A stretch of 64,000 nucleotides of DNA from Mercenaria mercenaria. Its lineage: Eukaryota; Mollusca; Bivalvia; Venerida; Veneridae. Both the position numbers and the translations under genes were made by a program. Where the stretch lies: assembly GCF_021730395.1 (NCBI RefSeq), contig NW_026461827.1, positions 1-64,000 on the forward strand. Reading direction: 5' to 3'. Below, in pieces: positions 36,031-46,617 of this stretch. Each line of letters begins with the position of its first letter. Position 1 is the first letter of the stretch. The notes beneath the pieces are model-generated. The model saw nothing but the letters and a program-made list of their open reading frames with translations. It did not search any database and was not told where the DNA came from.

Positions 36031-38143
36031 GGAGATGGTTACAAAAAATTTTCAAAAATGTCAGTCAATTTTGCTGACGTTTACAAGTTACATAGTTATA
36101 AAGAAACTTCACTTATTTTCAGTTGTCGTAGGCACTAAGAATTTTAGCTAGTAAAAATAATTACAATTTACATAGTAATTGTTGTTGTCATGGTACAGAC
36201 GAGATTGAGAAAGTGGCACAGTTATCAAGCCACATAAGTTATTTTCAGTTATTAACAGAGATTAACAAAGATACTAATAAAACAATCTTGTAAAAATAAG
36301 ATACAATTTAAGTAGAAACAAGAAACGCGGCAATGCCACGAAACCAGGTTTTCAACACTTTTCATAAGAATAAACAAGAGTGCCAGAATGTCACAATATA
36401 CGCCCGTCACAGCAAATTTCTTTACTCTAGCACCTGTATTTGCAGATGTAATTTTAATTTTGTGGTTGTTTAGTAATCATTGTAATTCTTTTGTTTTTCT
36501 AAGTCCACAAAAAAACTCCTTACCAGGTAGAGATACCTTAAAATACACCTAAAATTAGAAAGTAACAACTATGTTGTACCACAGAAAAGTGGTCTTGGTT
36601 TTTCCCTACGGTCAATTATAAAAAAAAATACAAAAAAAAAATTGTAAGTCCACACAGAAATCCTTACCAGGTAGAGATTGGTCAAAATACACCTCAAAAT
36701 TGGATGTAACATGCATGTTGTACTACAGAAAAGTGGTCTCGATTTTTCCCTACGTCTAGTAATGAAAAAGTTACAATACAAGCTATTTATAGTAACAACA
36801 AAGGGAAGTAATTCTAAAGAAGGGAACTGCGCAATCATCCTATGAAGTTTCATTATTCTAGGTATAAAGTGGTTCTCGAGTCATTGATCGTATACGGTTT
36901 TCCATATTCAGACCCCTGTGACCCTGACCTTTGAAAAAATGACAAGAAAAACAATAGGGGTTATATACTCCGTAAACCCTATCGCCCTGTGAATTTTGAT
37001 TGTTTAGGTCGAATGGTTATACAGTCATTGATTGAACAGATTCAACAGACTGGACATGTTTCAACGTTAATACACGAAGTTTGGCTTTGAAACCAGAAGC
37101 CATGTTAACTTAATATTTTGATTGTTTATCAGGTTGGACAGAAACATTTAACAGAATGTACGAAATGATTATGTGGTTTTAAGAAGTCGTTTCCTTTGCA
37201 CACCATACTGAGTGTGTTCGTTTCGTTTGCACACCATACTGTGTTCGTTTCGTTTGCATCACAATTAAGGGCATTTCATGTGAATACAAAGGTAACATCA
37301 GAGAAATTTAAAAAAATGCCTGATTGAATAGTTACATTGATTTTTTTTTATTTACAGTAGAGCGTATTAAAAACCGTTTGATATATTTTAAAAAACTTAG
37401 TTTGTAGCATCGTTCCTTTTCTCAGTTTTATTTCAATTATTCGGAGGAGTTAGGGCTCCAATTTGGGGCCAATAGAGATAAAAATAGAAATACTTTTAAG
37501 CAACTTTTCTCATTAACCACTTGTCAGCCCTTTTAAAGATCAGTATAGCTAAAAATAGAAATAAAGAGCTCTCGAGATCTTCACCAAAGTAGTAGTTATA
37601 CAACCCTGTTGTTTGATTTCTAGGTCAAAACTTCCTCGCCAACTGCACTGCTATTTTCATAATGTAGTATGCTCTTTCTGATCTTGTATTTTTTTTTATT
37701 TTTCCATTCTTTTCTGTTTTTGAACTAGTAATTAGGGGCAGTTGATCAAGTTATAAGATTTGCCTCCCTTATATTATAGGTCTTAAAAAGTACTAACAAG
37801 GGCTCAAGAATTATCTCCCTTATAAAGCATGCTATTTTGGCTGTAGCTTTTGCTGTTTTCGACATTTTAGCGTCGAACAATTCTACTTCAGTCATTAGCT
37901 TTTACGAAAAAATTGCGCGAAAATACCTCAAACACATCTTGCAACAGTATCGTCAATGTATACAAAAGCAAAACGAAGATGAAGTCAAACAATATTACAA
38001 CTATCATGTAAATGTATACTAAAAATATTCGCTTAATGTTAGCAAACAGACGGTGGAGAAAAAGGACTTTGATTAAAAAGTTTAGAACGAAATAATAAGC
38101 CATAACCTGCTTTAATGTTAGAATCAGTATGTCGTTTTATTAC

Positions 38144-38175
<32 letters not shown>

Positions 38176-38452
38176 AGCGATCATATACATTGTATTTCAT
38201 TTTGAAACAAAATTAATCAAGTTTATGAAATAACAATACAAAACGCCGTTATTTTACTGGAAATAGGGGAAGCGCCACGGTAAATAATGGGAAATCTAAA
38301 ACGTTAATCCCAAATGTTCTGTTAAGACACAGACAGCAATTAGAACTTTGATCGTTTGTTCAAATCTATTTAAATTCTATCTGGCACTTTCTTTAATTTA
38401 CATGAATTTCTGGTGAAACTCTGCGTCAGTTTTACGCGTTTTGAGTTCATAT
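36031..38452. other. Non-coding sequence with a local duplication
   Basis: It holds a direct duplication (separate entry), a short repeat of CACACCATACTG with GTTCGTTTCGTTTGCA near 37200-37250, and an (AAAAG)n run at 38145-38175. No exon is recognised. Confidence 0.45.
36501..36768. repeat. Two direct copies of a ~120-bp unit, 145 bp apart
   Basis: AAGTCCACA, CCTTACCAGGTAGAGA and CAGAAAAGTGGTCT occur in both copies (36501-36616 and 36646-36768). The unit is similar in style to pearl-like tandem units, but no termini are seen. Confidence 0.7.
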
Positions 38453-38518
38453 CGTGTACACGTTCTATCTCTGTCGTCCGGCCGACTTCCAGCTACCACA
38501 AGTCCTATCCCCGCCTTC
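38453..38518 (+). repeat. GTTCTATC minisatellite, left remnant
   Basis: ACGTTCTATCTCTGTCGTCC and AGTCCTATCCCCGCCTTCC match units of the array at 40581-41142. The array is interrupted here by the SINE. Confidence 0.6.
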
Positions 38519-38615
38519 CAGTAGGGAGAGAGTTGGTCTACGGATCGCGGGGTCGCGAGTTCGATCCACGAGCGGGTCGTATGTTCTCCGTGACGATTTG
38601 ATGAAAGACACTTTG
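38519..38615 (+). mobile_element. tRNA-Arg-like SINE copy A2, 5' half
   Basis: GTTGGTCTACGGATCGCGGG and GCGAGTTCGATCC form the head, followed by GATTTGATGAAAGACACTTTG. The sequence stops there and resumes at 40424. CTTTG at 38611-38615 is the left copy of the target duplication. Confidence 0.85.
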
Positions 38616-40418
38616 TGTCACAAATTGACATACGGGCCTTATTTTATCTGTAGTGTAAATGCAGGTATTGCATCATCTTTTTGTAAATTTTTGAGTTATT
38701 GAGGTAAATGTCAGATTTCACGCATGAAATACCTCTCATGTTTTTCTGTATTTCATTACTTAAATTTCCATGTAAATTTCATTGAATTCTGTTCAGTAAT
38801 AAGAAAGTTGATATTTTATAAACTTCAGTAATTCGTGTTTTTATCCCCACAACCACTATAATGGGCCTCAAATTGTCAATTTAAATTCGCGCCAAAGTAG
38901 TTAGATTCCCCGGCTATATCGTGAATCCCGTGAAAATGACAATAGTCATAGCTCACGGCTTAGCCGTGAATCCCATGAAATTTAGTATTTGGCGGGACAT
39001 TATCCTTTAAATAGACTGGACTAGATATGCCTTGCGCACACCACCTTACGACTTTATAGACGAATCTATGTCTGAATTATTTTCTTGCTAGAAATTTATG
39101 CTCGATCTAGGTAAGAAATTTATTTGTTAGATTTTTGTATGATTTTTGCATTACGATTTTTATTTGGTAAATTTTTGTTCATTCTACAGAATTCTGTAAC
39201 ATTTACTTTTCGGCATATGATTTTAGCTAGTTTCGGTATGTCAGGATGATTTATTAAATTTTTCAGACTTTTGTAAATTATTTCGAAAGAGGAATCTAAA
39301 ATGTTTCATTTATATAAGATGTAAAATTTGTACTGAAATTTGTAACATGATATTTATAAAGTACTTTGTTTCAAAAACTTATGTCAAACATTTCGTTATT
39401 ATGGAACGCCATTACTGCATTGTATTGTTATGTATAAATTTATATGGCAAGTCTAGTACCATGTATATATTATTGTAATATGAAATTGTGTGACAGTCTA
39501 TTGCATACACATACAATGTCCGTTTTAGTGTATGGCATTAGATATTATATGGATGCCAACTATCATATAACGTTTGATTTACATTGAATTTTGTTAATTT
39601 GTAGTTGTAAATAATAGCTGCAGTTTATCATGTCCGTATCTATAATGTTTCATCATATACTTTTCATATTTTTCTCATACTTTAACTTTAGTCTTTTAAG
39701 TAAGTAATTTTTGTAATAATGGAAGTAATAAGTGACGTATTTTAATCATGTGACGTCTGAACTTAGTAGCACGTATGTTTTGTATAAGTAGCACGTATTA
39801 TTTATGGGAGCCTACGGAGGTATGGTATACCCAAAGGAGCAGTTTTATGCCCTGACTTATTTGTTTTGCTATGGTGCTTACCATATGTTATATATTTTAG
39901 CTTCTTCCGCCAGACGATTTTACCTGGTGATGTCATAACCCGGAAGTACAATGCCCGAGGTTCACTTGTCTTCACTCGCCTGGATGTGATATTCCCAGCG
40001 CAGAGCTTTCGTCCCATGGTTGTGCCGTAAACCGCAAAGACGATGATTTTTGTTATCCTCTGAAGTCAGCTCAAGGATGCAATCACCTACCACCATAGGG
40101 AGCCAACACGGAATCAACGTATTCACGGTTTAAAGGGACTGTATTTTGAATTTAGAAGCTACATTTTGTTTGTGCTACTTAAAGTTCACAATTGAATTAA
40201 AGAACTGTGTCACGTCAGATTAGAATGGAATTTAAGAACTTTTGTATCTAGAGATACTGAACTTTCTTTTTTTTTTCTTTCTTATAATCAGTTTTTTTTT
40301 TTCTTTTCATATCTATTCATTGTAAATAATCATCTTATGTAAATAAATTTGTAAATATTGTAAAGGGTGTTGATTTGTTCTGATGGTTACTGTCGCCGGT
40401 ACGGCCTTTCCTGTCACA
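38616..40418. mobile_element. LTR-like fossil (candidate solo LTR), inserted in SINE
   Basis: This 1.8-kb insertion begins TG, ends CA and is flanked by the 5-bp direct repeat CTTTG (38611-38615 and 40419-40423), as expected for LTR-retroelement integration. Removing it restores a continuous SINE. No internal protein frame is visible, and an AATAAA-like segment lies near 40342. It is read as a fossil. TG...CA plus a 5-bp duplication is suggestive but not diagnostic, and no second LTR is seen. Confidence 0.5.
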
Positions 40419-40423
40419 CTTTG

Positions 40424-40580
40424 TCTGAAATATTCGTCCTCCACCTCTGATAATTCATGTGGGAAAAGTTGGTAGTTACTTGTGGAGAACAGGTTTGTAT
40501 TGGTACAGAATCCAAGAGCACTGATTATATGACTGAAATTCTGTTGAAAAACTCAAAACAAAACAAAACAAAGAACAAAG
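40424..40580 (+). mobile_element. tRNA-Arg-like SINE copy A2, 3' half
   Basis: It resumes with TCTGAAATATTCGTCCTCCA, then ACCTCTGATAATTCATGTGG, GAGAACAGGTTTGTATTGG and an A-rich (AAAAC)n tail. It is continuous with the 5' half when the insertion is removed. Confidence 0.85.
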
Positions 40581-41142
40581 TCACACGTTCTAGCCCTGCT
40601 GTTTAGCTGTCACGCGGTCAGTCTCCACCGTACAGCTGTAACATGTTCTATTCCGCCGTTCAGCTGTCATGCGTTCGATACCCGCCGTTCAGCTGTCATG
40701 CATTCTATCCCGGCCGCCATCCAGCTGACACATGTTCTATCCCCGTTGTTCAGTTATCATGCCTTCTATCCCCGCCTTCTAGCTCTCACGCGTTCTATCA
40801 CCGCCTTCTAGCTGTCACGCGTTCTAGTCCCACTTTCTAGCTGTCGCGCGTTCTATCCCCGCCTTCTTGCTGTCACACGTTCTATCTCCCCCACCAGGTG
40901 ATATGAGTTCTATCCTGAAGTCACGCACACTATCTCCGCCGTCCAGCTGACACGCCTTCTATTCCCGATGTGCAACTGACATGCCTGCAGCTGACATGTT
41001 ATATCCCGCCGTCCAACTGACAAGCCTGCTGTCCCCGATGTGCAACTGACACGCCTTCTACCCTGATGTGCAACTGACATGCTTGCTATCCCTGCCGTCC
41101 AGCTGACATGTTATATTCACGCCGTCTAAATGATACGTTGCA
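40581..41142 (+). repeat. GTTCTATCCCCGCC minisatellite
   Basis: About 16-18 diverged units of roughly 30 bp: TTCTATCCCCGCC, then GT/TCTAGCTGTCACGC. Later units drift to CAACTGACATGCC. Confidence 0.8.
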
Positions 41143-41172
41143 GCCACTGTCTACAGCGAGTCATTGCGGGTA

Positions 41173-43054
41173 ACTGTATATGGCAAGCCAATTGTCCAAT
41201 AATTACGTGAACCCTAGTTCACGGTCGAAAAACTAGGATTAACGATCGATAAACTAGGTTTTTCGAACGTAAAACTAGGTTTTTCGAATACTAACCTATC
41301 TTTCGAGCGAAAACATAGGATAACGCCGTGAACCATAGTTCACGCTCGTAAATGTAGGTTCACGACTGTAAACCCCAGTTCACGGTCGTAAACATAGGTT
41401 CACGTTCGTAAACTATGGTTTACGAGCGTGAACCGGGGTTTACGAGCGTAAACATAGGATAACGATCGTAAACATAGGATAACGACCGAAACTCATAGTT
41501 CAATCGAGAAACCTAGTTTATCAAACGTAAACCATGGTTTACGGTCGATATATTAGGATTATAGAATCAATAATGAATTTCGGGCGTGAACATGGGTTTA
41601 CGGCCATGAACCTATGTTTACGGACGTGAACCTATGTTTACGACCGTGAACCATAGTTTACGGACCTGAACCTATATTTTCGAGCGTGAACCTATGTTTA
41701 CGAACGTGAACTTGTGTTTACGAGCGTGAAGTTAGGTTTACGTTCGATAAATCAGGTTTTTCCAACGTAAAACCAGGTTTTTCAAATACTAACCTATTTT
41801 TTCGAGCGAAAACACAGGATAACATCGTAAACCATAGTTCACGCTCGTAAACGTAGGTTCACGTTCGTAAACCCAAGTTTACGGTCGTAAACATAGGATA
41901 ACGGCCGAAATTCATAGTTCAATCGAGAAACCTAGTTTATCGAATGTAAACCATGGTTTACGATTAATATACTAGGATTATGAAATCAACTATAAATTTC
42001 GGCCGTAAACCTATGTTTACGGTCGTGAACCTATATTTACGAGCGTGAACCTAGCTTTACGGCCGTGAACTACAGTTTAACCTTCGTAAAACTGTGTTTA
42101 TCGATTTATAACTATATGTCAAGCCAATTGTCCAATAATTACGTTAACCCTAGTTCACGGTCGAAAAACTAGGATTAACGATCGATAAACTAGGTTTTTC
42201 GAACGTAAAACTAGGTTTTTCGAATACTAACCTATATTTTCGAGCGAAAACATAGGATAACGCCGTGAACCATAGTTCACGCTCATAAATGCAGGTTCTG
42301 GATTGTAAATCCCAGTTCACGCTCGTAAACATAGGTTCACGTTCGTAAACTATGGTTTACGGGCGTGAACCGGGGTTTACGAGTGTAAACGTAGGATAAC
42401 GATCGTAAACATAGGATAACGACCGAAACTCATAGTTCAATCGAGAAACCTAGTTTATCAAACGTAAACCATGGTTTACGGTCGATATATTAGGATTATA
42501 GAATCAACAATGAATTTTGGGCGTGAACATGGGTTTACGGACATGAACCTATGTTTACGGACGTGAACCTATGTTTACGACCGTGAACCATAGTTTACGG
42601 ACCTGAACCTATATTTTCGAGCGTGAACCTATGTTTACGAACGTGAACTTGGGTTTACGAGCGTGAACTTAGGTTTACGTTCGATAAACCAGGTTTTTCA
42701 AATACTAACCTATTTTTACGAGCGAAAACATAGGATAACGTCGTAAACCATAGTTTACGCTCGTAAACGTAGGTTCACGTTCGTAAACCCAAGTTTACGG
42801 TCGTAAACATCGGATAACGACCGAAATTCATAGTTCAATCGAAAAACCTAGTTTATCGAACGTAAACCTGGGTTCACGAGCGTAAACTATGGTTTACGCC
42901 CGGTATCTGATTTTTTCATTCGAAAATATAGGTTAGTATTTGAAAAACCTAGTTTTACGTTCGAAAAACCTAGTTTATCGATCGTTAATCCTAGTTTTTC
43001 GATCGTGAACTGGGGTTCACATAATTATTGGACAATTGGCTTGCCATAACTGTA
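41173..43054. repeat. TIR-bounded array of 20-bp self-complementary units
   Basis: Between direct copies of ACTGTA (41173-41178 and 43049-43054) lies a 1,870-bp block starting TATGGCAAGCCAATTGTCC and ending with its inverse. The inverted termini extend about 140 bp. The interior is almost wholly made of degenerate 20-bp palindromes of the form CGTRAACCNNRGTTYACGNN. It comprises two tandem halves of about 936 bp, the second starting at 42115 with TATGTCAAGCC. There is no coding frame. The family is unknown; it behaves like a foldback DNA element. Confidence 0.85.
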
Positions 43055-44057
43055 GCCATACAGAACATTTCCAGCGAGCCAGAACAGAAAGAAAACTGCA
43101 GTGAGTAATTGCAAGCCCACTGAACCCTTATTATATACACAGCGGTGGTGGTTTGAACTGATGCAATGGGAGATTATTAAATCTGAAATAAAATGCAGCA
43201 AACTTGTTTATTTCCCCTTTCCCAGCTGCTTGTTCAATATGCATTGAAGTGTATCTCTTTTGCACGGGTATCACGGGAAATCTGTTTCTTGTTACGTGTG
43301 CTCTCAAAATGAATGAAAATAAAGGTAAGAATTTTATTCTTGTTATGTTGATCTGAGATATTTCATATATATAATAATATACGACGCTTTTATATCTTCA
43401 CTGACCGTCTCTAATGCCCGTCCCCCTACTTTAGTATCAGCATTCTTGCTAAATTCCCGCCAAACACACACATCTGTGTCTATGCCACGAGATCTTGAAT
43501 TTGAAAGAAAGATTATTTTCAAGCCAAATCTGTAAGTTATGTGTTTAACCGCGATAAGTTTTTCTTCTGCTTTTTTTTTTTTGTCTTGATAGACGGATTG
43601 ACTTTGTTTGAAGCGCACCATTTGTCCTGTAGAACTTCATAATTTTTACCGCGGGAGGACATCCGGTCCCTTTCTATTTTTGGGCACGGAAATACCCGAT
43701 GTTACTAAACGTTATTTTCCGTTGACGCACGAGCGATTGGAAGATACCATTTATGAAAAAAAGGGTAAAGGGCAGATTTGAAATATGAAAAAAAAAATGA
43801 AATGAAACGTAAACATCGACAAGAAGTCAACATGAAAAGAAAGAAATGCAACAGTGTTTAGGATTCGATCAATACAGTGATATGCAATTATTGAAAAATG
43901 ACCTGCAACTGCAAACAATTGTAAATAAACCCTCATTGCAACTACTGTCTATTATCCAATGAAATCGTCCGCTTGGTTTGACCTACTGATATATACGGAA
44001 ATTCAAATTTTGACCTTTAGAAATTTAGCGTACACATTGACTAACAAAGTTATCAAG
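43055..44057. other. Non-coding DNA, possible promoter side of next exon
   Basis: A CpG-richer patch at 43645-43745 (ACCGCGGGAGG...GACGCACGAGCG) could belong to a promoter. The rest is AT-rich. Confidence 0.35.
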
Positions 44058-44172
44058 ATGGCTTTTCTTAGCAGTTGCTGGATTTCTGTTCACAGCTTTT
44101 GTTCTTCCCTATTCGAGAGGTTGAGATCTTTTGTCCTGCGGCTTGGCCAGTCGCAGGGCGAGGGAGGGGCTT
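44058..44172 (+). CDS. Candidate first coding exon, unidentified
   Basis: AAGATGG is a good start context. The frame reads MAFLSSCWISVHSFCSSLFE, then RLRSFVLRLGQSQGEGGA, to a strong GTAAGT donor at 44173 (phase 1). G+C rises sharply within it compared with its flanks. The first 20 residues are hydrophobic, with a possible weak signal or membrane segment. I cannot name the protein or find the next exon. It could be a chance frame. Confidence 0.35.
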
Positions 44173-44967
44173 GTAAGTACATTTTCGATTTTCACTTTTC
44201 AGTATCTCATTTTCAGTCAATCTTGGCGGCTTTCTTTATCTTCTTATGAATTCAATTATAGAGTTAAAGATATGTTTACTGACTGTTTGGAAATATTTAT
44301 TGGGAGCATGTCTGGGAGATAGAGTAACACATGTACAAGGGCATAGGAGCGAGTTTAACTTGGGGTGGTGGGGGGGGGGGGGCAAACATTTTCGACCAGC
44401 AGCGAGGGGGGCGGCAAGGTACCCCCGGTGCATTATTCATGACAAAGCCTTGTACAGGGGCCAAATGGGCCATAGGCCCTCTCAAGCCTCTATGTTTTAG
44501 CAATCATTGAGTTATTCTGATGATACACATACTACTAGGCACTGAACTGTCTTAATCAGTCATATTATATATTGTTCTAATTAAGTGTGCTATTTTTTTT
44601 ACATTGTTCTGTTGAAGCCCTGGACATACAATCAATTAGTGCTGCATTTGTCTAACTGTGATATAAAGTTGTGGGAATATCATTTCCCTAGAATGGAAAA
44701 TGAAAAACAAAAAAAATACATAACTTTACATGTGTAAACAGGCTTAATAGTTACATAGATTTTGCAGACGCTCAAACCGGAACTGTAGTGATTGCGCTGA
44801 ATGATATAATATTTTATAAAATATAATCAAACAATCCTTGGCATGGCGCGTACAGATTTCAGTACTCACACTTGTAACGGAAAGAGACAAGTCAGAATAC
44901 AAGGGAAGGCCAAATGCAAATCAGAAATCAGGTTGAAAAGAATTATATGATGCTAACTAAGTAAGTC
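44173..44967. other. Non-coding sequence with G-run
   Basis: A G-run of about 14 lies at 44368-44382, followed by GC-rich sequence to 44500. Nothing is recognised. Confidence 0.4.
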
Positions 44968-45170
44968 GGGGGCCTCCGTGGCCGAGTGGTTAAGGTCGCT
45001 GACTTCAAATCACTTGCCCCTCATCGATGTGGGTTCGAGCCTCACTCGGGGCGTTGAATTCTTCATGTGAGGAAGCCATCCAGCTGGCTTACGGAAAGTC
45101 GGTGGTTCTACCAAAGTGTCCGTTCGTGTTGAAATAATGCACGAAGGGTATTTCAAACTTTTCTCTACAA
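44968..45170 (+). mobile_element. SINE with class II (Leu/Ser-like) tRNA head
   Basis: GCCTCCGTGGCCGAGTGGTT (A box region), a long variable arm and GGGTTCGAGCC (B box) form a type II tRNA head. It is followed by the shared body TTCATGTGAGGAAGCC, AAAGTCGGTGGTTCTACC, AAATAATGCACGAAGG. It matches the headless copies at 29820 and 10530. Confidence 0.85.
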
Positions 45171-45770
45171 GTTCTATTTTGAAAGTGACGACAGAAAACA
45201 TTAACTCTTGCATTGTCTTTTCGATATTCCGCCCGAGAAAACACATTTCATACATGTGAAAAACATTAATATTACGGCGATAATTGTTCAAAAGCATTTA
45301 ACCGTGTTGCACAATTTTTGACTTAATTCCTTACATTGTCTTTCCTTGATTGCGAAAAACATTCGGACGATAATTGTTGAATCATCATTATATCTAATGA
45401 CATGTATAATCTTAAAACTTGCGAAAACAGTCACTTTCATGTACACATCACAAGATGCCGCCTGTCAAAGGATTTAAAGGCGGAGCTACGATGAAATTTA
45501 CGTCACACGTTCCACATATAGGAAGCTGTCATTGGTTTATCGGTTATCTTAACTCGCATCGCTTTACCTAAACTATCGGGTAGCACGTGGAAGCTTTTCG
45601 AATACACTATCGAATTAATCGGGTGTTTATTGGGATGATTTTATGACATGTCGCTTCGGCAATTAAGGGATGACGGGGGAAATAAGGGATGTCGAATATA
45701 CAACTCAAAGTCTGAAGGCATGTCGCACGCGACAGGCGATAATAGCCTGGTGAGAACCCAGCCTATGATG
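45171..45770. other. Non-coding sequence, nothing recognised
   Basis: No exon, RNA or repeat module seen. Confidence 0.4.
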
Positions 45771-46349
45771 TACAGTCGATTGGTCAGTTCCGGATCACTA
45801 AGGGCTATATTTGTTATATAGAGCGTCGGAAATATATCTTTTAAAACAAATTTTTGCACAGGGAGAAAGGAAAATCCTTTTGTTTTTTAAATTACCACAT
45901 TTGGTCTGAAAATTCACAGTAAATAATTATTCTGCAGGAGCAACAGTGGTGTCACCACCTCGGTCAGTTTCGGATCATTTTGGTCAGTCTTTGATCATTT
46001 CAAAGTAAAACTTAAATGCACTGTGACACCTGTGAAATGATTATTGTTTTCTATCAGCCAACCTAATCATTACATTCTGACAGACTTGAAAGATAAAAAT
46101 ATTTTCTTGTTTAAAAATGGTTTCTCGATCGTGTTGCGTCCCTGTTACGTTAGTTCCGGACCACATGGATTGAAAAAATATGAATTTTCTTCGCATTCCG
46201 GTGATCTGTAAAACTTATATTTTGGTATGTTGTTTCTCTTATTGAAACAAAATTTCATGCTAAGAACTAAATGATTATCTTCGTCATGTAAGTGTAAACA
46301 GTGCTGTGATCCGGAACCCCTATGATCCGGAACTGACCAACCAACTGTA
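45771..46349. mobile_element. Mariner-type MITE with GGTCAGTTCCGGATCA ends
   Basis: The left end is TACAGTCGATTGGTCAGTTC and the right end GAACTGACCAACCAACTGTA. Reading TA as the target duplication, the element begins CAGT as mariner elements do. Two internal degenerate copies of GGTCAGTTTCGGATCA lie at 45961 and 46148. No transposase frame. Confidence 0.7.
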
Positions 46350-46359
46350 TGGCGTGTGA

Positions 46360-46439
46360 AATATACATTGTATTTTATTTTGAAACAAAATTAATCAAAT
46401 TTATGAAATAACAATACAAAACGCTGTTATTTTACTGGA
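46360..46439 (+). repeat. ~78-bp segment shared with 38183-38261
   Basis: ATATACATTGTATTT, ACAAAATTAATCAA and AACAATACAAAACGC occur in the same order and spacing at both sites, in the same orientation, with a few differences. It is a fragment of an unidentified interspersed repeat. Confidence 0.75.
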
Positions 46440-46509
46440 CTAAACCATATAGATCTATTTACTACGTATTTTACTGAAGATTTGAAAAGTATTAGTATTG
46501 AATGTGTAA

Positions 46510-46617
46510 GATCATACCTCAGCAATCACACAGGCCTTAGCTTTCACAGAAGCGGTGGTTCCACCGCCACGGTGGTGGAGGATTCGTCGCAGAAACGGTG
46601 GAAAAATATGGCCGACT
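46510..46617 (-). other. Right part of a duplicated segment (paralogue at 59.3 kb)
   Basis: In minus orientation it matches 59492-59600 (TCGGCCATATTT, CCACCGCTTCTGTGA, GAAAGCTA). The other part of this locus is 50868-51045. The two are separated by the 4.25-kb foldback element. Confidence 0.7.

Noticed and set aside
38616-40418. A complete LTR retroelement
   Set aside because: No second LTR and no internal protein frame; at most a solo LTR-like fossil.
41179-43048. CRISPR-like repeat array
   Set aside because: Units are contiguous 20-bp palindromes without unique spacers, no cas genes are present, and the DNA is eukaryotic.
43302-43326. ATGAATGAAAATAAAG followed by GTAAGA as a tiny first exon
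   Set aside because: Only five codons, no supporting composition or neighbouring exon.
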